NCBI GenBank assembly: GCA_035267045.1
Contig: DATFMH010000201.1
Span: 1 to 6,138 of the forward strand
Origin: DATFMH01 sp035267045
GTDB taxonomy: Bacteria > Bacteroidota > Rhodothermia > Balneolales > DATFMH01
Direction: 5' to 3'
DNA: 6,138 nucleotides
The notes under the pieces were generated by a model that saw only the letters and a program-made list of their open reading frames with translations, had not been told where the DNA came from and did no database searches. Made by a program: the position numbers and the translations under genes. How positions within the stretch are numbered: the first letter of the stretch is position 1; each line of letters starts with the position of its first letter. Shown in pieces: positions 1-4,828 of the stretch.

Positions 1-2
1 AT

Positions 3-1049
3 ATTAAATTACCATATCGTGACAACTCGATAACATTTGAATTTACATCTCTCGATTATCATGACCCTTCAAATAATGAATACGCTTACCGTTTAAAAGG
101 ATTTAATGATAAATGGATGAATATTAAAAACAGGAGATATGCCACATTTACAAATCTCTATCCGGGGCATTATGTGTTACAAGTCAGGGGAAGTAATAAT
201 ATTGGAGTGTGGAATAGTAACGGGACAACTCTTTCTATTGATATATTACCACCTTTCTGGATGACCTGGTGGTTTAAACTTATCATTACCTTACTTGTAT
301 TTAGTGGACTCGGATTATTAATCAGGTACATTTCAACACGTAAATTAAAATTACAAGTGCAGCAAATTGAACGGAAAATGGCCTTGCGAGATGAACGTGA
401 GAAGACCAGGTCAGTCATTGCCAGGGATTTACATGATGAAGTAGCATCCACACTTGGTAGTATTTCTCTTTATTCCGAAATGTTAAAACAAAATATTAAA
501 AATTCTCACAGAACAACTGATTTTGTACAAAAAATAGAACGTTTATGTAATGAAGCGGTTGATACTATGAATGATATCGTATGGTATGTAGCACCGCGAC
601 ATGACACAATTAACCATCTGTTCATGAGAATACGGAATTTAATATCTGATTTGAGCGTGACTGAATCTATTCATTTCAGAATGGATATCAGGGATCCTGA
701 AGAGGATGATTATATAAGTGATCAAACAAGGCGAAATATTTATCTCATCTGTAAGGAAGCCCTGCATAATATTTTAAAACATTCCCATGCCAAAAATGTT
801 ACCGTTTGCGCCCGTTATAAAAAGAAAAAAATAATGATTGTGATTTCCGATGATGGGGAAGGGATAAAAGAGGCCGAAATTAAAGGGCTTAGAAAATTTA
901 ATATGGATGATCCGGCATCCTCTAAAAATTTAACAGGACATGGGTTGTATAACATGAAATACAGGGCAAATGAAATAAATGCAAGTCTATTATTTCGATC
1001 AGGTTCCGGTAAAGATACTACTATTTGTTGCTCGTTAAGAATAACATAA
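3..1049 (+). CDS. Sensor histidine kinase, Y_Y_Y domain plus HisKA_3/HATPase (5' partial)
   Basis: This is the C-terminal 348 codons of a membrane sensor kinase of the NarL/LytS-like (HPK7) class. The frame is open to the left edge, so the ATG at 117 is internal and the true start lies outside the window. The first ~80 codons match a Y_Y_Y domain: 'FEFTSLDYHDP', 'YAYRLKGFNDKW', 'ATFTNLYPGHYVLQVRG', then 'PPFWMTWWF' at the membrane boundary. A single hydrophobic helix follows (about nt 273-332), then a short coiled linker. The HisKA_3 H-box 'IARDLHDEVASTLGSI' puts the phosphoacceptor His at nt 432-434. The ATPase domain has the N-box 'EALHNILKHSHA' (Asn at 768-770), the G1 box 'DDGEGI' (849-866) and the G2 box 'GHGLYNM' (936-956), so the catalytic parts look intact. 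In this family Y_Y_Y usually follows a periplasmic seven-bladed propeller, expected upstream. No receiver or AraC domain is fused, so it is not the hybrid one-protein type. It presumably signals to the regulator 57 bases downstream. Confidence 0.93.
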   Translation: MKLPYRDNSITFEFTSLDYHDPSNNEYAYRLKGFNDKWMNIKNRRYATFTNLYPGHYVLQVRGSNNIGVWNSNGTTLSIDILPPFWMTWWFKLIITLLVFSGLGLLIRYISTRKLKLQVQQIERKMALRDEREKTRSVIARDLHDEVASTLGSISLYSEMLKQNIKNSHRTTDFVQKIERLCNEAVDTMNDIVWYVAPRHDTINHLFMRIRNLISDLSVTESIHFRMDIRDPEEDDYISDQTRRNIYLICKEALHNILKHSHAKNVTVCARYKKKKIMIVISDDGEGIKEAEIKGLRKFNMDDPASSKNLTGHGLYNMKYRANEINASLLFRSGSGKDTTICCSLRIT

Positions 1050-1060
1050 TTATGTCATTG
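1044..1060. promoter_or_regulatory. Candidate operator: palindrome at kinase-regulator junction
   Basis: ACATAATTATGT (1044-1055) is a perfect 12-bp palindrome overlapping the kinase stop codon. Together with the next five bases it forms a 17-mer that recurs with one mismatch at 1869-1885, upstream of the envelope genes. A TATAAT sequence at 1072-1077, about 30 bases before the regulator start, could be a -10 element, but no convincing -35 is visible. Binding by the neighbouring regulator is inference. Confidence 0.35.
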
Positions 1061-1106
1061 TACCATAAATGTATAATGTTGATTTTACGTATAAACTGGG
1101 TATTGG

Positions 1107-1736
1107 ATGTCAATTAACGTTACACTCATCGAGGATCACCGGGATTTCAGGGATGGACTTTCTTTTATGATCAATAATAGTCCCGGATTTAAATGTATAG
1201 GGGCTTATGACTCAATGGAAGATGCAATTCGCCATGACTTCAAGGCCGATCTTATACTGTTAGATATTGGTTTGCCGGGTAAATCAGGTACCGATGGCAT
1301 CGTGGAGTTGCGCCGGTTGTATCCTGATACGCAAATTGTAATGTTAACCGGTATGGATGATGATCAAAATATTTTGCGCGCCATATTGGCTGGTGCCAAT
1401 GGGTATTTACTGAAGAAGACAGCACCATCGCAACTATTATCGTCAATGAAGGATGCAATAGAGGGAGGTATGCCCATGACGCCTTCAATTGCCTATAAAG
1501 TCGTACAAATTTTTAAAAAATATGTTCCCGATCAAAATAGCTCATCCAATTTAACAAAAAGGGAAAAAGAAATTCTCACCCATCTCGTTGAGGGTTTTAA
1601 TTATAAAGAAATCAGTCAAAAACTCTATATAAGTATCGATACGGTACGCAATCATATCCGCCATATCTACGAAAAACTGCAGGTACACTCCAAATCACAA
1701 GCTGTAGCAAAAGCCCTGAAAGAAGGCTTGATTTAG
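1107..1736 (+). CDS. Response regulator, NarL/FixJ family (REC + LuxR HTH)
   Basis: This is a cytoplasmic DNA-binding response regulator of 209 residues, the usual length for the NarL/FixJ family. The receiver domain (about 1-120) has the acidic pair Glu9-Asp10, the phosphoacceptor Asp53 in 'LILLDIGLPG', the switch Thr81 in 'VMLTG' and the conserved Lys103 in 'GYLLKK', so it should be phosphorylatable. A short linker leads to a LuxR-type helix-turn-helix (149-209): 'LTKREKEILTHLVEGFNYKEI', then the recognition-helix region 'YISIDTVRNHIRHIYEKL' and 'SKSQAVAKAL'. The ATG at 1107 is chosen because the receiver fold begins at once ('INVTLIEDH'); the ribosome-binding signal ahead of it is weak. 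It lies 57 bases behind the kinase on the same strand, a typical cognate pair. Targets are not shown directly, but a sequence at the junction is repeated upstream of the gene at 2135. Confidence 0.95.
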   Translation: MSINVTLIEDHRDFRDGLSFMINNSPGFKCIGAYDSMEDAIRHDFKADLILLDIGLPGKSGTDGIVELRRLYPDTQIVMLTGMDDDQNILRAILAGANGYLLKKTAPSQLLSSMKDAIEGGMPMTPSIAYKVVQIFKKYVPDQNSSSNLTKREKEILTHLVEGFNYKEISQKLYISIDTVRNHIRHIYEKLQVHSKSQAVAKALKEGLI

Positions 1737-1741
1737 CCATT

Positions 1742-1848
1742 AATCAGTAACCAGTAATCAGTTTCAATTATCAGTAAATAAAGGTTCCGGATCTTAAGTC
1801 TCATTGCCTTCTTCTGATACTACTTACCGTTCACTGATAACTGTAATC
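1742..1848. repeat. Degenerate AATCAGT/TATCAGT short repeats, partly inverted
   Basis: Just after the regulator stop there are three near copies in a row: AATCAGTAA (1742-1750), GTAATCAGT (1754-1762) and TTATCAGTAA (1768-1777). A reverse-oriented copy, CACTGATAACTG, lies at 1832-1843. ACTGATAA (1833-1840) is the exact complement of TTATCAGT (1768-1775), so the block has imperfect terminal inverted symmetry. It resembles worn intergenic repeat debris. Copy number elsewhere in the genome cannot be judged from here. Confidence 0.5.
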
Positions 1849-1868
1849 CTTTGTATCTATATAAAAAG

Positions 1869-1894
1869 ACATATTTATGTCATTGAATTGTCAT
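1869..1894. promoter_or_regulatory. Candidate operator upstream of envelope genes
   Basis: ACATATTTATGTCATTG (1869-1885) matches 16 of 17 bases of 1044-1060, with the inverted arms ACATA/TATGT kept around a two-base centre. TGTCAT occurs at 1878-1883 and again at 1889-1894, exactly 11 bases apart, about one helical turn, as expected for two regulator molecules on one face of the DNA. A role as a binding site for the adjacent NarL-type regulator is inferred from position and symmetry only. Confidence 0.4.
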
Positions 1895-1948
1895 ATAAAT
1901 ATTTTATAGCTTCTTAACAGTTCATTATCCACGGTGTGATGAATAACA

Positions 1949-1975
1949 GCCAATCCATAAATGTAATGGATTGGC
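1949..1975. repeat. Perfect 10-bp inverted repeat (hairpin)
   Basis: GCCAATCCAT (1949-1958) and ATGGATTGGC (1966-1975) are exact reverse complements separated by the seven bases AAATGTA. No T-run follows on either strand, so a rho-independent terminator is unlikely. It could be a stem-loop in the leader of the downstream transcript or a protein-binding dyad. Confidence 0.6.
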
Positions 1976-2072
1976 AAATAAACAGACCGGTTTGAATTGG
2001 TATGTGAGGTTAAATAAAAAACATTATCAGGCTCTGGCTGATATGGAACTAAAAATATAAATCAGGTAAGGA

Positions 2073-2092
2073 TATTTCTATAAAAAGAAATA
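2073..2092. repeat. A+T-rich inverted repeat, 7-bp arms
   Basis: TATTTCT (2073-2079) and AGAAATA (2086-2092) are exact reverse complements around ATAAAA. It lies 42 bases before the chosen start at 2135, so it could be an operator or part of a leader. Such short A+T dyads also arise by chance in this base composition. Confidence 0.35.
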
Positions 2093-2123
2093 AGGTACCG
2101 GGTGATATCAGTGAAAATTATAA

Positions 2124-2129
2124 AGAGGA
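2124..2129 (+). promoter_or_regulatory. Ribosome-binding site that decides the start at 2135
   Basis: AGAGGA ends five bases before the ATG at 2135 and is the best Shine-Dalgarno match near this gene's 5' end. The in-frame GTG at 2102 has only a weaker AAGG (2092-2095) ahead of it and would give an over-long signal peptide. Confidence 0.6.
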
Positions 2130-2134
2130 TACTA

Positions 2135-3112
2135 ATGAAAAATGGGAATGGAGTTATGTGCAGCAAAAGAATGATATTTTTTTTGCTATTAAGTGTACTT
2201 TTCACGGCTTGTTCAACCTATAAGACCACGGCAGATTTTCAAAATGCTCCACCAGAAAAATTAGAAAAACTGGTTAAAAATTCTGACAAACAGGGATTAC
2301 GAATCAATGTGGCAGGGAATCGGACTATACCAAAACCTGTAAAAAAAGTCGCTCTTGTCAGTTTTTATGTTTTTGATCCGGGAACCAAAACGGTAAAGAC
2401 AAAGAATGGCTATCTGTATAAGACAGTGACATTTACCAACAGAGCATTAACAAAAGATGGTGCAAGTGAAGTAGCTACGGGATTTTATAATGTCTCCATA
2501 AATGCTATGCAAAAGGCGTTTAAAAGGAAGGGAATTACGCTTGTAACACCAGATGAATTTTATAATAATAAAAAAGCCTGGGATGCATATGATAGCTTGA
2601 CGGTGAATTATTCTCTCTTAGGAAATTTCTTTAAGGAATTATCTGCGATGTTTAGTAACAGGCTAAAAGCATCAGCTGTAGCTCCCGGTTATCGTTTGTT
2701 TATAGCTAATCCTGATTATAAATATAATAATGCAATTGGGCAGCTCTGTAAAATTTTTAATGTTGATGCCGTGGCATTGATGGGGATTAAAGTAACTACG
2801 GAAAGATCAGATTATGCTATTTTTCATACTGATTTCCAACTCATCGGCAAAGATCCACGCCCTAAAGTAAAACGGTATTCATCATATGGTGATTTTGTTA
2901 CTGACTTTGGGAGTAATAAACAAAATACATCGAATGTTCTTACACCCATAATTCATTTAATCGTACCAGGACAAAAACCGGTAAAATTTGCGGGAATAGA
3001 TAAGGCAAAAGGTGGATGGGACTGGAATTATAAGGGTTTCGATAAGTTAGCTGCTGCTATAGCGGATAAATCAGCAGATTTTTTAAATAAAGGTAAAGTA
3101 ATGCTCCATTGA
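2135..3112 (+). CDS. Predicted outer-membrane lipoprotein, unknown function
   Basis: This is a 325-residue exported lipoprotein whose function I do not recognise. A positively charged N-terminus (Lys11-Arg12) and the hydrophobic stretch 13-23 end in 'LFTAC', giving a lipid-anchored Cys26; the Phe at -3 makes it a relaxed lipobox. The mature part holds a predicted beta strand 'KKVALVSFYVF' (about 70-80), a helix followed by 'KRKGITLVTPDEFY' (about 129-143), a second core strand 'FNVDAVALMGIKV' (about 208-220), a Lys/Pro-rich segment, and a C-terminal helix 'DKLAAAIADKSADFL' (about 303-317). This alternating pattern recalls the small alpha/beta periplasmic folds of CsgG/TolB-N/DUF4136-like lipoproteins, a low-confidence structural guess. 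The start follows the AGAGGA site; GTG at 2102 would add 11 residues. It is the first gene after the long regulatory gap and probably heads a cluster with the two genes that follow (69-base gap to the next). Confidence 0.8.
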   Translation: MKNGNGVMCSKRMIFFLLLSVLFTACSTYKTTADFQNAPPEKLEKLVKNSDKQGLRINVAGNRTIPKPVKKVALVSFYVFDPGTKTVKTKNGYLYKTVTFTNRALTKDGASEVATGFYNVSINAMQKAFKRKGITLVTPDEFYNNKKAWDAYDSLTVNYSLLGNFFKELSAMFSNRLKASAVAPGYRLFIANPDYKYNNAIGQLCKIFNVDAVALMGIKVTTERSDYAIFHTDFQLIGKDPRPKVKRYSSYGDFVTDFGSNKQNTSNVLTPIIHLIVPGQKPVKFAGIDKAKGGWDWNYKGFDKLAAAIADKSADFLNKGKVMLH

Positions 3113-3181
3113 TTGTAATAAGCACTGATGGAGATCCGACTTGTATTTAATTGCATAATATGAATTTATGAGACTAAAATT

Positions 3182-3886
3182 ATGAAATACGGATTATGTT
3201 TCTGTCTGTTTACAAGTTTTGTGACATTAACATTTGTTAGTGTGCAAGCTCAGACTCATAAGACAAATAATCCCTTTAATTTACCAAATTACCAATGGAC
3301 GACCGCTTCAGTGGAAACACCTTTTGGTATTTATGGAGATTATGAATTGCAGCTCAAGCATTCGGATCATACTGTTAGGGATACACCGGTCTATGGAAGT
3401 GGGATTATTTATACTGATAGTTGGGTTTATAGTGCTAAAATGGATCTGGATGTATATTACGATGTTTATGATATCGGTTTCCATATAAAAGATTATGGAA
3501 CAATGTTGAGTATCATGAACAGGTTTTCTCCATCAAGAGATCATTATTTTGGATTTCTTGTTGAGGGTGGCAAAGCACGTTTTGATGGCCGGCCTATATT
3601 TGGAGCAGGTTTAAATGCGAATGAAGGTGGTAGATATACTTCAGTTTTATTTAAGATGATTGCGGGTGGTGGAAAGGGAGTTGGTTATTTGGACCTCTCT
3701 CTTGGTTTAGGGCTTCGTATACCGTTTGGCACTAACGGAATTACGGTAGGTGGTAAAGTATATTTTGAAGGGATGTCTGCTAATAAAAGGGTTTGGAATG
3801 GTACACCTGTCGGACCAACGCCAAATATTAATGGTGATTACCTATTTGGTTTTAACCCATTTGTCATAGTTGCTTTAGGGAGATAG
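3182..3886 (+). CDS. Small exported beta-rich protein, possible outer-membrane barrel
   Basis: This is a 234-residue exported protein of unknown function. A classic signal peptide (hydrophobic core 4-20) ends in 'VQA' with likely cleavage after Ala23, leaving Gln24 first, as is common in Bacteroidota. The mature chain is rich in Gly, Tyr and alternating hydrophobic/polar residues: 'FGIYGDYELQLK' (about 48-59), 'SAKMDLDVYYDVYDIGFHI' (about 84-102), 'YLDLSLGLGLRIPFG' and 'ITVGGKVYFEG', with a last strand 'YLFGFNPFVIVALGR' reaching the C-terminus. This suits a small beta-barrel of perhaps eight strands, but strand number is only an impression and a soluble beta-sandwich is the alternative. The ribosome-binding signal is weak (GAGA, 3170-3173). 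Its stop codon lies three bases before the next start, so it is almost surely co-transcribed with that lipoprotein. Confidence 0.8.
   Translation: MKYGLCFCLFTSFVTLTFVSVQAQTHKTNNPFNLPNYQWTTASVETPFGIYGDYELQLKHSDHTVRDTPVYGSGIIYTDSWVYSAKMDLDVYYDVYDIGFHIKDYGTMLSIMNRFSPSRDHYFGFLVEGGKARFDGRPIFGAGLNANEGGRYTSVLFKMIAGGGKGVGYLDLSLGLGLRIPFGTNGITVGGKVYFEGMSANKRVWNGTPVGPTPNINGDYLFGFNPFVIVALGR
3877..3883 (+). promoter_or_regulatory. Ribosome-binding site abutting the upstream stop codon
   Basis: AGGGAGA sits in the last codons of the upstream gene and directly precedes its TAG stop (3884-3886). The next ATG is at 3890. This arrangement favours translational coupling of the two genes. Confidence 0.7.
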
Positions 3887-3889
3887 AAA

Positions 3890-4744
3890 ATGTCAAAACT
3901 TCAATTTAAGTGGATCATTCCACTATGTATATTTTTCATATCTACTGCTTTGACAGGTTGCACAGGATTAAGGATAGGTAGAATGGGAAGATATTATAAA
4001 ACCGAATTGGCACCTAATTACAAAAACGTTCATATAAAGAAGATCGGTGTCTATGTATTTTCAAATGGAAGAGCCAAAGATGGCACACAGCCACCTCTTT
4101 TTAGAAAAATTCTATTTGTTTTATCATTAGGGATAATAAATGACATTAATGTAGATTCATTTGACCAGCGTTTCTTCCCACCCGAGATAAAAGCGGGTTC
4201 GAAATTCCATCCATCGCCCGATTTAAAGGATGCCAGCCATCAGTTAGCAATGCAGGTTGCTGCTTATCTGACCAATAAAGGATATTCGGTTCAATTAGAA
4301 AATTTATCGGATGGAATGAAAAAACCAAGGGTTTATGATTGTATCAGTGATGCTGCTAAGAAAGGATTCGATGCTGTATTTATTGTTGACTATACCGGTA
4401 TGTACCGCTGGGTAAAATTTAAGGGAAGCGATTCATATTCAACAGGAAGCGCATCATTTACGGTTAATTCATATGATGAATACACGGGTTTTCTCTATTT
4501 GCCAAATGCTGCCATGTTCGATATCAAAACCGGGAAAAGAGTGTGGGCGAGCTCTTATTATGGGTTAGTACAAGGTGCTCACTTATTTAATTTTTTGGCA
4601 CCATATAATGTAACAAGTGCCGTTGCCGTGGTTAATCAGGGTGGATCCAATTCACAAAATGCCGCAGAAAATGCGGCGAAAATGATTTTTAAACCAAAAT
4701 ACTTTCCCGGTAGTTTCGTGGATTTACCTCAAGTCGGGCAGTAA
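3890..4744 (+). CDS. Predicted lipoprotein, unknown function
   Basis: This is a 284-residue lipoprotein. Lys3/Lys7 and a hydrophobic core (8-21) end in the canonical lipobox 'LTGC', so Cys24 is the lipid anchor. The mature domain has 'KKIGVYVF' (50-57), a hydrophobic segment 'FRKILFVLSLGIIN' (71-84), a helix leading to 'LTNKGYSVQLENL' (127-139), the core strand 'GFDAVFIVDYTG' (159-170), 'AAMFDIKTGKRVWASS' (207-222) and a C-terminal helix 'NAAENAAKMIF'. The phrase 'D.kTGk.vW..s' is typical of DUF4136/CsgG-like periplasmic lipoproteins that describe a 'variable in a conventional fold', but I cannot assign a family. The order of elements (KK-[VI]-strand, KG-helix exit, F[ND]-D-A-V strand) parallels the lipoprotein at 2135, suggesting a shared fold or distant paralogy. 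It starts three bases behind the exported protein gene, with a good ribosome-binding site. Confidence 0.82.
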   Translation: MSKLQFKWIIPLCIFFISTALTGCTGLRIGRMGRYYKTELAPNYKNVHIKKIGVYVFSNGRAKDGTQPPLFRKILFVLSLGIINDINVDSFDQRFFPPEIKAGSKFHPSPDLKDASHQLAMQVAAYLTNKGYSVQLENLSDGMKKPRVYDCISDAAKKGFDAVFIVDYTGMYRWVKFKGSDSYSTGSASFTVNSYDEYTGFLYLPNAAMFDIKTGKRVWASSYYGLVQGAHLFNFLAPYNVTSAVAVVNQGGSNSQNAAENAAKMIFKPKYFPGSFVDLPQVGQ

Positions 4745-4828
4745 TTGGAAAATGTAACGATGTAATATGTGACAAAAACTATCTTTTACTTATTCGTGAT
4801 TTGACACGATCAATTGGGGAGGGACATA
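4745..4828. other. Short gap before the LamG gene, weak dyad, no terminator seen
   Basis: TCGTG (4794-4798) and CACGA (4805-4809) form a 5-bp stem with a six-base loop; there is no T-run after it, so a terminator is not supported. The gap is short enough for read-through from the lipoprotein gene, and equally could hold a separate promoter. I see no clear copy of the dyad found at 1044 and 1869. Confidence 0.35.
4816..4824 (+). promoter_or_regulatory. Strong ribosome-binding site for the LamG protein
   Basis: GGGGAGGGA contains GGAGG (4818-4822) with six bases before the ATG at 4829. It is the strongest Shine-Dalgarno match in the window and fixes the start of the large surface protein. Confidence 0.75.

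Larger units (their letters stand above)
1737..2134. other. Long non-coding gap with repeats and dyads
   Basis: I find no supportable gene on either strand in this stretch. It contains 'AATCAGT'-type short repeats (1742-1848), a dyad shared with the kinase-regulator junction (1869-1885), an A+T palindrome TATAAA-TAT-TTTATA (1894-1908), a perfect 10-bp hairpin (1949-1975) and a 7-bp-arm inverted repeat (2073-2092). A very tentative Bacteroidota-type promoter is TTTG at 1850-1853 with TATTTATG at 1872-1879 (one mismatch to TAnnTTTG, 18-base spacer); it would overlap the shared dyad. No obvious rho-independent terminator (stem plus T-run) follows the regulator gene. Confidence 0.6.

Noticed and set aside
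117..119. ATG at 117 as the start of the kinase gene
   Set aside because: The frame is open to the window's left edge and the upstream codons encode the first half of a Y_Y_Y domain, so this Met is internal.
170..451. - strand reading frame opposite the kinase gene
   Set aside because: It overlaps conserved Y_Y_Y and H-box coding sequence and shows no recognisable protein features.
1742..1777. CRISPR-like direct repeats
   Set aside because: The units are only 7-9 bases, degenerate and separated by 3-6 bases, without repeat-length units or spacers.
1949..1975. Rho-independent terminator
   Set aside because: The stem is strong but neither strand has a T-run after it, and it is more than 200 bases behind the regulator stop.
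3154..3162. CATAATATG as a third copy of the shared dyad, before the gene at 3182
   Set aside because: It is one base shorter, lacks the ATGTCATTG extension, and such short A+T palindromes are expected by chance here.
3234..3488. 84-codon + strand reading frame inside the exported beta-rich protein gene
   Set aside because: It lies entirely within a gene with a clear signal peptide, has low-complexity hydrophobic content and no ribosome-binding site of its own.
4794..4809. Terminator between the second lipoprotein and the LamG gene
   Set aside because: The stem is only 5 bp and no T-run follows.
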